Assembly: GCF_019711515.1 (NCBI RefSeq)
Contig: NZ_JAIGNO010000001.1
Span: forward strand, 496,001 to 560,000
Length of the DNA: 64,000 nucleotides
Direction of reading: 5' to 3'
Source of the DNA: Qipengyuania qiaonensis
GTDB taxonomy: Bacteria > Pseudomonadota > Alphaproteobacteria > Sphingomonadales > Sphingomonadaceae
Below are positions 49,258 through 57,984 of the stretch, piece after piece. Below the pieces are notes generated by a model. It saw only the letters and a program-made list of their open reading frames with translations, ran no database searches and was not told where the DNA came from. The position numbers and the translations under genes are program-made. Positions within the stretch are counted from its first letter, which is position 1. Every line of letters starts with the position of its first letter.

Positions 49258-49345
49258 CGACGGGGTGCCTAATCCAGGTAATGGTTCGGGAAAATGATCC
49301 TTGAGTTTGCTTATGGATGCGCGCGCATACTCGCAACAACTGTCA

Positions 49346-50800
49346 TCAGTTCTCCGCCAACTCGTCCAGTCTGCCGCGAACTGCAGCCAGATCGGCAGCG
49401 AATAGCCGCTCCTGTTCCTCGCGAGCCGACCCTTCGAGCCGCAGGAGGTATGAGGGATGCGCGGTGACCCACAGTTCACTGCCGTCCTCGAGTGTCATAG
49501 GTGCGCCGCGAACCTTGGATATGCTCACCGTCTTGCCGAGCATTCCCCGCGCCGCGCTGGCACCCATGGCCAGCACCAGCTTTGGCTTCACGATCGCACG
49601 CTCGCTCTCGATCCACCACCGGCAGATATCGACTTCCTTCGCGCCCGGGTTTTGATGGAGCCGCCGTTTCCCGCGCTGGACAAATTTGAAATGCTTTACT
49701 GCGTTGGTCACGTATGCGGTGCCGCGGTCGATGCCGGCCTTGTGGAGATGCTGGTCGAGCACTTGTCCTGCCGGTCCGACGAACGGGCGACCTTCTCGAT
49801 CCTCCTGGTCGCCCGGCTGCTCACCGACGATCATCAGAGCAGCATTGCGCGGCCCCTCGCCCATCACCGCCTCATTGTCGAGCTGACCGATCGGGCATTT
49901 GCGACAGACATGGATCGCCTTGTCAATTGCCGCCAGTGTCTCCGGACGTTCGGCAAATTCCAGCGCACCTTCCGCGACCATTTTCGCTTCCCGCGACTGC
50001 GCATCGGCCACCAGTGCGGGAATCAGCGATGCTTCCGGCATGTTCTTCCAGTATTTCTTCGGCATTTCCTTCAGCATCGCACCGACTTTCAATCGCGCCG
50101 GGTTGAAGATCGAGGCGTAATATTTGCGCCACAGATCTTCCATCGGATCGCCATCCGGCGCATCCGCACGCTGGGCTGGCGGTCCCTCGGACATCGTCGT
50201 ACCATCCCAATGAAGGCTGCCTCGCGGTGTCAAGATCGACCAGTGCATGTTCGAGAAGCGCCGTACGAAAAAGCCGGCATTTGCGCGCAGGATATGGTGT
50301 TCGGGCTCGAACCAGGCCACGTATCGATCGGTAGTTAGTTGATCAAACACATGCGGGTCGGTCTCGACCAAACGAAACCGGACGAAGGCGTGCATCTTGT
50401 GGCTATCGCGACGGACATTCTTGGCGAGCTCTTCGATCTGACGGACCTCGATGTCGGCCTTGTCTTCGAGCAGGCGGCCATTGCGCTGCAAGCGCCACAG
50501 GAGGTCGTAAAGTACAGAAAATCGATTATGATCAGAGTGTAATATCGCATTCTTTGCAAGTGATAGGAACTGCTTGCTTGCGCGTACGGGCGGCGCATCG
50601 GGGGCCGGGACAGGTAGCGGCACATGCCCGGGAGCGAAGAGATCGCCGATTCCGCCCGGTTCGATCCAGGCGATCCGATCGGGCGGTATCGCGCATTGCA
50701 CCAAAGCCCGTGCCTTGTCGCGCCAGAACTCGAAATCGTCCGGAGCCGGAAGTTCGACGCGATAGGAAGCATCGGAACGAGCAAGCGGTGTTACAATCAT
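49346..50800 (-). CDS. DUF4130-UdgX fusion, uracil-DNA glycosylase-type repair protein
   Basis: 484-aa two-domain protein. The N-terminal ~240 residues form a DUF4130 domain (DFEFWRDKAR...KNAILHSDHNRF...), and residues ~300-484 form a family-4-like UdgX uracil-DNA glycosylase: GEQPGDQED at 326-334, FVGPAGQVLDQHL, YVTNAVKHFKF, and KRRLH at 378-382. The last His (382) corresponds to the residue that forms a covalent link to DNA in UdgX. It starts over the radical-SAM stop (4-bp overlap) and shares the SOS promoter upstream of that gene. Confidence 0.93.
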   Translation of the reverse strand: MIVTPLARSDASYRVELPAPDDFEFWRDKARALVQCAIPPDRIAWIEPGGIGDLFAPGHVPLPVPAPDAPPVRASKQFLSLAKNAILHSDHNRFSVLYDLLWRLQRNGRLLEDKADIEVRQIEELAKNVRRDSHKMHAFVRFRLVETDPHVFDQLTTDRYVAWFEPEHHILRANAGFFVRRFSNMHWSILTPRGSLHWDGTTMSEGPPAQRADAPDGDPMEDLWRKYYASIFNPARLKVGAMLKEMPKKYWKNMPEASLIPALVADAQSREAKMVAEGALEFAERPETLAAIDKAIHVCRKCPIGQLDNEAVMGEGPRNAALMIVGEQPGDQEDREGRPFVGPAGQVLDQHLHKAGIDRGTAYVTNAVKHFKFVQRGKRRLHQNPGAKEVDICRWWIESERAIVKPKLVLAMGASAARGMLGKTVSISKVRGAPMTLEDGSELWVTAHPSYLLRLEGSAREEQERLFAADLAAVRGRLDELAEN

Positions 50801-52041
50801 ACGCCAAACAGCTCCAGCTGCTCGGCCTTGGGGGCCAGGAGACTGCGCAAATCGGCACGATCGGTAAGCGTTACGGGGCGCCAGTCGACCGTGCAGATGA
50901 AAGGCCGTATCTTGACGATCGAGACTGTCAGCCGTGCAATATCGTCGAGCCGCAGCGCCCGATGGCGACGGCTGGTCAGGATATTGCCTACCGCTTTCAC
51001 GCCGAGTCCCGGGACACGTAGCAACTGCTCTTTCGTGCCCCGGTTTACATCGACCGGAAACTGGTCACGAAACTTCAGCGCCCAAGCCAGTTTGGGATCG
51101 ATGTCGAGTGGCAGGTTTCCATCCGCTTCGGTAGCCTCCATCACATCGGTCGGCTTGTAGCCGTAGAAGCGCATAAGCCAGTCGGACTGGTATAGCCGAT
51201 GCTCCCGGATCAGAGGCGGACGTTTGAGCGGCAGCACGGCGCTCGCATCAGGGATAGGGGAAAAAGCGCTGTAATAGACACGACGTAAGTTGAAGGCGGT
51301 GTACAGGCTGCTCGCCTTCCCGACGATATCCGCATCGGTCGCGGCATCGGCACCGACAATCATCTGTGTCGACTGGCCCGCCGGCGCGAAGCGCGGCGCG
51401 TGCCTGAAGCGTTTGCAGGCATCTTTCAACTCTACGATGTCGTTCCTGACCTTCCCCATTGCCCCCTCGATCTGGCGGCCATTCTTGTCGGGAGCGAGGC
51501 GGGTGAGCCCGCTATCGGTCGGCAGTTCGACATTGATCGAAATCCGGTCGGCATAGAGCCCTGCCTGATGAACAATCTCAGGATCTGCCTCGGGAATGGT
51601 CTTGAGATGGATGTATCCGCGGAAATCATGCTCGTCTCGCAGGATACGCGCAACTTCCACGAGCTGCTCCATGGTGTAGCTCGAGTTCTTCACGATACCC
51701 GAGGACAGAAACAGCCCTTCGATGTAATTGCGCCGGTAGAAGGCGAGTGTGAGGTCCACCACCTCCTGCGGCGTGAACCGCGCGCGGACTACGTTCGAAC
51801 TCTTGCGATTAACGCAGTAGTGGCAGTCGAAAACACAATGATTGGTCAATAAAATCTTCAGCAGCGAGATACATCTGCCATCAGGCGCGTAGGCATGGCA
51901 AATGCCCATTCCTTCCGTCGAGCCAATGCCCTTCCCACCCAGCGAATTGCGCTTGGCAGTCCCGGAAGACGCACAGGAAGCATCGTACTTGGCAGCGTCC
52001 GCCAAAATTTCCAGTTTCTGCAAGACAGTTTGCGCAGGCAT
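50797..52041 (-). CDS. Putative DNA modification/repair radical SAM protein
   Basis: 414-aa radical-SAM protein, upstream partner of UdgX. The cluster motif is C69-x3-C73-x2-C76 (CVFDCHYC), which ligates the [4Fe-4S] cluster, unusually preceded by KILLTNH. N-terminal Cys residues (C23, C48, C57) could bind a second cluster. A C-terminal helix-hairpin-helix region (LLRVPGLGVKAVGNIL) suggests DNA binding. Substrate is unknown. ATG 52041 lies within bases of a LexA box and -10 element; the homologous body begins at about residue 7 (LQKLEILADAAKYD). Confidence 0.9.
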   Translation of the reverse strand: MPAQTVLQKLEILADAAKYDASCASSGTAKRNSLGGKGIGSTEGMGICHAYAPDGRCISLLKILLTNHCVFDCHYCVNRKSSNVVRARFTPQEVVDLTLAFYRRNYIEGLFLSSGIVKNSSYTMEQLVEVARILRDEHDFRGYIHLKTIPEADPEIVHQAGLYADRISINVELPTDSGLTRLAPDKNGRQIEGAMGKVRNDIVELKDACKRFRHAPRFAPAGQSTQMIVGADAATDADIVGKASSLYTAFNLRRVYYSAFSPIPDASAVLPLKRPPLIREHRLYQSDWLMRFYGYKPTDVMEATEADGNLPLDIDPKLAWALKFRDQFPVDVNRGTKEQLLRVPGLGVKAVGNILTSRRHRALRLDDIARLTVSIVKIRPFICTVDWRPVTLTDRADLRSLLAPKAEQLELFGV

Positions 52042-52043
52042 TC

Positions 52044-52076
52044 GTTCTTTATATGTTCCAATTGATGCACTGCCAA
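52044..52076 (-). promoter_or_regulatory. LexA (SOS) box within a promoter, upstream of radical SAM/UdgX
   Basis: GTTC-N7-GTTC (52044-52058 on the + strand), the alphaproteobacterial LexA box. On the minus strand the -35 TTGGCA (complement 52071-52076) and -10 TATAAA (complement 52048-52053) are 17 bp apart, and the -10 lies inside the box. The start codon at 52041-52039 is about where transcription would begin, so the mRNA could be leaderless. Confidence 0.7.
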
Positions 52077-52239
52077 TATCGAATGATGTATCGGCAGCTT
52101 ATGACAGAGATGCTCTTCGGAACGCTTGGTAGCCGATCGTGTCCGCTCGGCGCTCCCAGATCTCTCAACAACGCACAGCGCGGGAGCAAAGCACCGGCCA
52201 GACCATTGGTGGTATGTAGCGTATGTGAGGAGCCAATCC

Positions 52240-52725
52240 ATGAAAGAAGCCCAAGGAAACCCTCAGGAACTCAAGAAGAAATTTTGGCAGGCACTGGCTG
52301 ACAGCCCTTATCTTTTCCTGCAATTGAAGGACAACAGTTCGAGCGCAGTGCCCATGAGCCCGCAACTCGACAAGGATGCGAACAGCGCCATCTGGTTCTT
52401 CACTCACACCAAGAGCGATTTTGCCAGGCTTGGTCCGGTGACCGCAACTTTCGAAGGCAAGGGTCACGACATGTTCGCCCGCTTCGACGGAACGCTAGTG
52501 AAAGAGATCAGCCAGGCACGGTTCGATCAATTCTGGAACAATTTCGTCGAGGCATGGTACGATGGCGGCAAGGACGATCCTGACCTACTGTTTCTGCGAA
52601 TGGATCTGGACAGCGCTGAAATATGGGAAAGTGATATCGGCTTGCTCAACACGGCGAAAATGGCGCTCGGTATGACCGTGCATGACGAGGCTGAAAAACA
52701 CCACGTCGATACGGTCGACCTTTAG
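52240..52725 (+). CDS. Pyridoxamine 5'-phosphate oxidase-like general stress protein
   Basis: 161-aa split-barrel flavin-binding protein similar to general stress protein 26-like members. Visible are FLQLKDNSSSAVPMSPQLDKD, IWFFTHTKSDFARLG and the late ARFDGTLVKEI, WNNFVEAWYDGGKDDPDLLFLRMDLDSAEIWES region. GAGGAG (52227-52232) is 7 bases before ATG 52240, which outweighs a longer upstream frame. It is divergent from the SOS operon. The function, perhaps flavin-linked stress protection, is not shown. Confidence 0.85.
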   Translation: MKEAQGNPQELKKKFWQALADSPYLFLQLKDNSSSAVPMSPQLDKDANSAIWFFTHTKSDFARLGPVTATFEGKGHDMFARFDGTLVKEISQARFDQFWNNFVEAWYDGGKDDPDLLFLRMDLDSAEIWESDIGLLNTAKMALGMTVHDEAEKHHVDTVDL

Positions 52726-52739
52726 TCATGTTTCAGTAC

Positions 52740-52771
52740 CAAGGGCCGCTGCCGATAGGAAGCGGCCCTTG
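52740..52771. terminator. Strong hairpin between convergent genes
   Basis: Perfect 11-bp stem CAAGGGCCGCT/AGCGGCCCTTG (52740-52750, 52761-52771) with a 10-base loop, between the stress-protein stop (52725) and the permease stop (52791). Neither side has a U-tract, so bidirectional termination is inferred from position and stem strength only. Confidence 0.55.
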
Positions 52772-52790
52772 TCCGTGGTTGCCATGCCAT

Positions 52791-54365
52791 CTACCTTGGC
52801 GGAGCAATCGGTATCGCCGTCTCTTCTCCCGCGACATCATCGACGACTTCCACAGTTCCGCGGCCCAGATGACTCCGGCTGCGACCGTAGCCGAAATACA
52901 CCAGAAGCCCGAGAGCGGTCCAAAGTGGAAGGACCAGCATCGCATCGATTGGCAAATTCAGGAAGAGGAACAGACAACCCAGGACCGTCGCGGGGCCCAC
53001 AAACCACAACCCCTTGACCCGAAATCGCCGGGGCACATCAGGCCGCCTCCGCCGCAAAACCATGACTGCCACCGCAACCATGAGAAAAGCATAGAGCGTG
53101 CCGGCATTGGCGATGTCGGCCAGTTGCCCGACCGGGAAAAAGGCGGCACCCACGGCGACGACAAAGCCGGTCAACGCCGTCACCACATGAGGCGTGTGCC
53201 AGCGCGGATGCACCTTGCTCAGAAATTCAGGCAACAAGCCGTCGCGGCTCATGACGAAGAAGATACGCGTCTGTGCGAAGAGCAGCACGAGAATCACAGA
53301 AGGCAAGGCGAGAAACGCGGCGATGCCAAGCAGATTTCCGACTCGGGACCACCCAATCTGGCGCAGCACGTGCGCCAGAGCTTCATTCGAGCAGACCAGC
53401 GCGTCGACATGTTCAGGCAATGCGCACTGACGCGCGAGCTCTTCCGATCCTGCCGGGAACGGTATCCCTCCGGGGCCCATGATTGGCTGCCCTCCAATCG
53501 TCCCGATCGCTCCCGCCGCGACGAAGATGTAGAAGATTGTGCAGAACAACAACGAACCCACCAATCCGAACGGAACGTTGCGTTGGGGATCTTTGGTTTC
53601 TTCCGCAGCCGTCGAGACCGCATCGAAGCCAACATAGGCAAAGAAAATTGTCGCCGCTGCCCCGACGGCGCCGACACCAGTGCCGAAGCCACCAAAGACA
53701 CCAGCCGGCAGGAATGGATTGAACTGATTGGCGTCGAAGGCGGGGCTAGAAAGCGTCAGCGCTATGAATGCAGTCAGCGCCGTAACTTTGATCGCTACCA
53801 GCACGGCATTGAATTTGGCACTCTCGCTGGTACCAATCATCAAGAGACCGGTGATCAGGAGAGCGATAATGAAAGCCGGCAAGTTGATTAACCCGCCTTC
53901 GGCCCCGCCAAGCGCCAAGGGCCCGGCAGACAACCATGCAGGCAAGGAAATGCCTAAAGTCTCGTTGAGAATGGTCCCGACGAAATAGCCGGACCAGCCC
54001 ACCGATACTGCACTGGCAGCAATCGCGTATTCAAGAACCAGCGCCCAGCCTACTGTCCATGCCAGAAATTCACCCATGGTGGCGTAGGTGTAGGTATACG
54101 CCGAACCCGAGACGGGTACCGTAGCTGCAATTTCCGCATAGCACAGCGCAGCGACGATGCAGACCGCCCCCGCGATGGCGAATGCGAGCATCAGGCCGGG
54201 TCCCGCTTTCTGCGCACCAGCCGCAGTAAGTACGAAAATCCCTGTACCGATAATGCAGCCAATGCCGAACAACATCAATTGTATGCCGCCAAGCGAACGC
54301 TTGAGCGACTTTTTCTCAGCAACCGCCAGAATTGCATCCAGCGGCTTCACCCTGTCGAAAATCAT
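52791..54365 (-). CDS. APC-family amino-acid permease
   Basis: Amino-acid/polyamine permease of 524 aa with about 12-14 helices. Signature helix 1 is MLFGIGCIIGTGIFVLTAAGA (residues about 29-49, quoted by its ends GIGCIIGTGIF), the family's unwound helix, and YTYATMGEFLAWTVGW follows helix 3. The substrate is probably a cationic or other amino acid, not determinable here. The preceding Na+ symporter gene is on the same strand, 100 bp upstream. Confidence 0.9.
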   Translation of the reverse strand: MIFDRVKPLDAILAVAEKKSLKRSLGGIQLMLFGIGCIIGTGIFVLTAAGAQKAGPGLMLAFAIAGAVCIVAALCYAEIAATVPVSGSAYTYTYATMGEFLAWTVGWALVLEYAIAASAVSVGWSGYFVGTILNETLGISLPAWLSAGPLALGGAEGGLINLPAFIIALLITGLLMIGTSESAKFNAVLVAIKVTALTAFIALTLSSPAFDANQFNPFLPAGVFGGFGTGVGAVGAAATIFFAYVGFDAVSTAAEETKDPQRNVPFGLVGSLLFCTIFYIFVAAGAIGTIGGQPIMGPGGIPFPAGSEELARQCALPEHVDALVCSNEALAHVLRQIGWSRVGNLLGIAAFLALPSVILVLLFAQTRIFFVMSRDGLLPEFLSKVHPRWHTPHVVTALTGFVVAVGAAFFPVGQLADIANAGTLYAFLMVAVAVMVLRRRRPDVPRRFRVKGLWFVGPATVLGCLFLFLNLPIDAMLVLPLWTALGLLVYFGYGRSRSHLGRGTVEVVDDVAGEETAIPIAPPR

Positions 54366-54465
54366 TCGGCCTTCGGCCTCCCCAGGCCCGCCGCAGGACT
54401 ACCCTGCTCCGCCAGCCGGAAGCTTTGCGAATAGTTGCTAATTCGACGCTGGAAAAGCGGAATCC

Positions 54466-55896
54466 TTACTGACCACCCAGAATTGCCGGAAACAAACCAG
54501 TCGCCAGGATGATTGCAACCGCGATAGGGCAGAGCCAGGCGATCAGGAAGCGCCACAGGCTGAACGCAAGTGGCGACAGGCCGGTGGTTGCCCGCAGCAG
54601 GTTTTCGTCAGCCTTCCAGCCGATGAAAATCGATGTCAGCAGAGCACCGACAGGCAGCATCACCTTGCCGGTAAACCCATCGACCGTATCGAGAATATCG
54701 GTTTCGGCGAACAGGCTCCAGAACCCCAACGGGCGGACGTCGGACCATATGTTGTAACCCAGCAGGCACGCAATTCCGACGACGAACGCACCGGTGCCGA
54801 ATATCAGCGCCGATTTTGGTCGGCTCCAGCCGCGCTCACCGATGCCCCATGCGGTCGGGACTTCGAGAAGCGAAATGGAACTGGTCACGGCTGCGACCAG
54901 GATGAGGACGAAGAACAGAAAAGCAAACAGCGCACCTCCCGGCATGGTCTGGAAGGCAAATGGCAGCGTTTGAAAGACCAGTGTCGGCCCGGCGGCAGGA
55001 TCTAGGCCGACCGCAAAAACAATCGGGAAAATCATCAAGCCAGCCAGTAAAGCGACGCACGTATCCGCTACTGCTATGAGGGCTGAAGTTGGTCCCAGAC
55101 CGCTACCCTCCTTGATGTAGGACCCGTAGGTTATCAGCCCTGCAACTCCTAGCGAAAGGGAGAATAGCGCTTGGCCTAGAGCCGAATTCATTACCTGAGG
55201 GGTCAATTTCGACCAATCGGGCGTAAACAGGAAGGCGATGGCGTCACCGATATCGCCTTCTACTGCACCGTAGATCACCAACCCGACCAGTAGGACGAAA
55301 AACATCGGCATGAGATAGGTCGCCGCTTTTTCAATCCCCGAGCTCACGCCGCGCGCCACTATGTAAAGAGTGAGACCCATAAAGACGAGGTGCATTGCCA
55401 GTAGCAAGCCGGGGCTGGCGAACATGTCGCCCAGCCGTTGCTGAATCTGACTCTGACTTTCGCCTGCCAGTGCGCCTCGGAACGGATCGCCGGCCATGAT
55501 AGCCTGCACGAGATCGCCGCCCATTACGCCAGCATAATATAGCACCCAGCCGGCGACGACAGAATAGAACGATACGATCAGGAATGCTGCGAGCGCCCCG
55601 ATAGCGCCGAATATCGACCAGTTCGGTGAAGCCTTTGATTGCGCTGACACGCGACGGATCGATCCCACCGCATCGGTCTGGCCCACTCTTCCGATAAAAA
55701 TTTCGGACAGAACCAACGGCAAACCCAACAGGAAAACACAGGCGATGTAGAAGATTACGAATGCGCCGCCCCCGCTTTCTCCTGCAAGAGTCGGAAAACG
55801 CCAGATATTTCCAAGCCCCACGGCAGCGCCGATTGCGGCCAGAATAAATGCCGAACGCGAGGACCAACCCTCGCCCGTCGAAGTGGTAGCGACCAT
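54466..55896 (-). CDS. Neurotransmitter:sodium symporter (NSS) family transporter
   Basis: 476-aa LeuT-fold Na+-coupled transporter. Helix 1 has FILAAIGAAVGLGNIWRFPTLAGESGGGAFVIFY (the diagnostic GAAVGLGNIWRFP, quoted by part), and late segments SLLEVPTAWGIGERGW and FVVGIACLLGYNIW fit helices 8-9. The substrate is likely an amino acid. It is divergent from panB (129 bp between starts) and upstream of the APC permease. Confidence 0.93.
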   Translation of the reverse strand: MVATTSTGEGWSSRSAFILAAIGAAVGLGNIWRFPTLAGESGGGAFVIFYIACVFLLGLPLVLSEIFIGRVGQTDAVGSIRRVSAQSKASPNWSIFGAIGALAAFLIVSFYSVVAGWVLYYAGVMGGDLVQAIMAGDPFRGALAGESQSQIQQRLGDMFASPGLLLAMHLVFMGLTLYIVARGVSSGIEKAATYLMPMFFVLLVGLVIYGAVEGDIGDAIAFLFTPDWSKLTPQVMNSALGQALFSLSLGVAGLITYGSYIKEGSGLGPTSALIAVADTCVALLAGLMIFPIVFAVGLDPAAGPTLVFQTLPFAFQTMPGGALFAFLFFVLILVAAVTSSISLLEVPTAWGIGERGWSRPKSALIFGTGAFVVGIACLLGYNIWSDVRPLGFWSLFAETDILDTVDGFTGKVMLPVGALLTSIFIGWKADENLLRATTGLSPLAFSLWRFLIAWLCPIAVAIILATGLFPAILGGQ

Positions 55897-56025
55897 TACG
55901 AATTATACCTCCCGGACCGCAGCTTTCTTTAGCCGCGCCTCTCAAACGTGCGTCCTTAGACACGTAAATCCGAGGAATTCCAAGCTTCGCTTTGCCAACG
56001 TTCACACGCTTGCTAGTGAGCGGGC

Positions 56026-56898
56026 ATGTCGACGACGTTTCAGCTCGATACGAGCACCAGCCGAGCCAATCCTACACCGCAGCCGATGAAGCGGCTGACG
56101 GTGCCCAAGATTCGTTCACACAAGGCGGAAGGTCAAACGCGAGAGCCGTTGGTCATGTTGACCGCCTATACGGCGCGTCAAGCGCAGCTGCTCGATGCGC
56201 ATTGCGACATCCTTCTGGTCGGAGATTCGTTGGCGCAAGTCATTTACGGGCTACCAACCACCATTCCCGTGACACTCGACATGATGGCCAACCACGCGGC
56301 CGCCGTAGTCCGGGGCAGCTATCATTCGGTTGTAGTGGTCGACATGCCGTTCGGTTCCTACGAACAATCGCCGCAGCAGGCATTCGAAAGTGCTACTTTC
56401 CTGTTGAAGCAGTCGGGCGCAGCCGCAGTGAAGCTCGAGGGCGGCGAGCAGATGGCCGAAACCGTATCCTTCCTCAATCAGCGCGGCATACCGGTGATGG
56501 GACACGTTGGCCTTACCCCTCAGGCCGTCAACGTGCTCGGCGGCTACGCGGCACGGGGACGCGACGATGCCGAAGCGCAGAAGATCGTAGGCGATGCAAA
56601 GGCGCTCGATGATGCCGGAGCTTTCGCCATCGTGCTGGAAGGCGTGCTCGAACCCATCGCGATCGAGGCAACCAAAGCGGTTTCCTGCCCCACGATCGGT
56701 ATTGGTGCCTCGGCCCAATGCGACGGACAGGTCCTCGTCACCGAAGACATGTTGGGAATGTTCGAACGCGTACCGCGCTTCGTCAAGAAGTACGAAGATA
56801 TTGCGAGCGTCATCGAAAAGACTGTCGCACAATATGCTGAAGAGGTTCGTGCTCGCAGCTTCCCGACTGCGGATCAGACCTACCAGCCCAAGCGCTGA
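56026..56898 (+). CDS. panB: 3-methyl-2-oxobutanoate hydroxymethyltransferase
   Basis: First step of pantoate/coenzyme A synthesis, using 5,10-methylene-THF on ketoisovalerate. 290 aa with LTAYTARQAQLLDAHCDILLVGDSLAQVIYG (seen by motif end DSLAQVIYG), VVVDMPFGSYEQSP, KLEGGEQMAETV and TIGIGASAQCDGQVLV. The N-terminal 20 residues preceding MKRLTVPKIRSHK are an extension; ATG 56089 is an alternative. Ketoisovalerate links it metabolically to the ilv genes. Confidence 0.95.
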   Translation: MSTTFQLDTSTSRANPTPQPMKRLTVPKIRSHKAEGQTREPLVMLTAYTARQAQLLDAHCDILLVGDSLAQVIYGLPTTIPVTLDMMANHAAAVVRGSYHSVVVVDMPFGSYEQSPQQAFESATFLLKQSGAAAVKLEGGEQMAETVSFLNQRGIPVMGHVGLTPQAVNVLGGYAARGRDDAEAQKIVGDAKALDDAGAFAIVLEGVLEPIAIEATKAVSCPTIGIGASAQCDGQVLVTEDMLGMFERVPRFVKKYEDIASVIEKTVAQYAEEVRARSFPTADQTYQPKR

Positions 56899-56916
56899 AT
56901 TCAGGGTCACCCTATC

Positions 56917-57984
56917 ATGGCAACGTTCTGGCGCTTTTACGGCTTTTCGTTCATTTTCACACTGATCTGCCTCGCGCTCGGGGTGTGGTATGGTTGGTCG
57001 AGCACGAACTCGATCCCCGGCACATTATCGCTATTGTGGATCGTCGTGGTCCTGTCGGTGCTGGAGGTGTCGCTGAGCTTCGACAATGCCGTGGTCAATG
57101 CCTCGGTCCTAAAGGAAATGGACGAGGTATGGCAACGACGCTTCCTGACCTGGGGCATTGCCTTTGCAGTGTTCGGGATGCGTATTGTTTTTCCGCTCGC
57201 CGTCGTCGCGATCGCGGCTGGCCTTGGGCCGATCGAAACCGTGAATCTCTCGCTCAACGACCCACGGGAATACGAACGCATCGTTTCGTCCGCTCATGTC
57301 GGCATCGCCGGTTTCGGTGGAGCTTTCCTTGCCATGGTCGGCCTGAAGTTCTTTTTCGACCTCGACAAAGAAATTCACTGGATATCGATAATCGAGAAGA
57401 ATCTGGCTAGGTTTGCCGCCCTACCCGCGGCGGAAATTGCCCTTCTGCTGCTCGTAATGTGGGGCATTTCCACCACGCTCGAACCTGCCGATGCCCTGAC
57501 CTTCCTTGTCGCGGGAATCTTGGGGCTGGTGACCTTTATCGCCGTCGAAGGGGTCAATGCGATACTCGAAATGAAAGAGCAGGCGGCCAAACTCCAGGGC
57601 GCGGTCGTACGCAGCGGGCTCGGCGGCTTCCTCTATCTCAATGTACTCGATGCCAGTTTCAGCTTCGACGGAGTCATCGGAGCGTTCGCGCTGTCAAACA
57701 ACATGATCGTAATTGCACTGGGGCTTTCAATCGGTGCGATGTTCGTTCGGTCGATGACGATCCATCTGGTTCGGCAGGGAACGCTGGCTGCCTATCGTTT
57801 TCTCGAGCACGGCGCTTTCTGGGCAATCATTGTCCTCGGTGCGATCATGCTGATGTCGGCAAAGGTCCACATCCCCGAAACGATTACCGGCTTGATCGGC
57901 GCTATACTGATCGGGCTCAGCTTCTGGTGGTCGGTACGTTATAATCGACGGCATCCCGAAGCGAGTGTTCTGCCAGCCGATTAG
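56917..57984 (+). CDS. DUF475/TerC-family membrane protein
   Basis: 355-aa polytopic membrane protein with about nine helices. The Asp in helix 2 (LEVSLSFDNAVVN) and the paired SFSFDGVIGAFALSNN segment in helix 7 are the TerC-like acidic sites that probably bind a metal ion; a KFFFDLDKEIHW loop follows helix 4. TerC/DUF475 members are linked to Mn2+ or tellurite resistance, and the substrate is not shown here. Its 3' end overlaps the opposing transporter gene by 68 bp. Confidence 0.85.
   Translation: MATFWRFYGFSFIFTLICLALGVWYGWSSTNSIPGTLSLLWIVVVLSVLEVSLSFDNAVVNASVLKEMDEVWQRRFLTWGIAFAVFGMRIVFPLAVVAIAAGLGPIETVNLSLNDPREYERIVSSAHVGIAGFGGAFLAMVGLKFFFDLDKEIHWISIIEKNLARFAALPAAEIALLLLVMWGISTTLEPADALTFLVAGILGLVTFIAVEGVNAILEMKEQAAKLQGAVVRSGLGGFLYLNVLDASFSFDGVIGAFALSNNMIVIALGLSIGAMFVRSMTIHLVRQGTLAAYRFLEHGAFWAIIVLGAIMLMSAKVHIPETITGLIGAILIGLSFWWSVRYNRRHPEASVLPAD

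Noticed and set aside
52119-52143. GGAAC element resembling an EcfG (general stress sigma) -35 before the stress-protein gene
   Set aside because: No CGTT-type -10 is found at 16-17 bp; TGT lies there instead. The match is too weak to claim.
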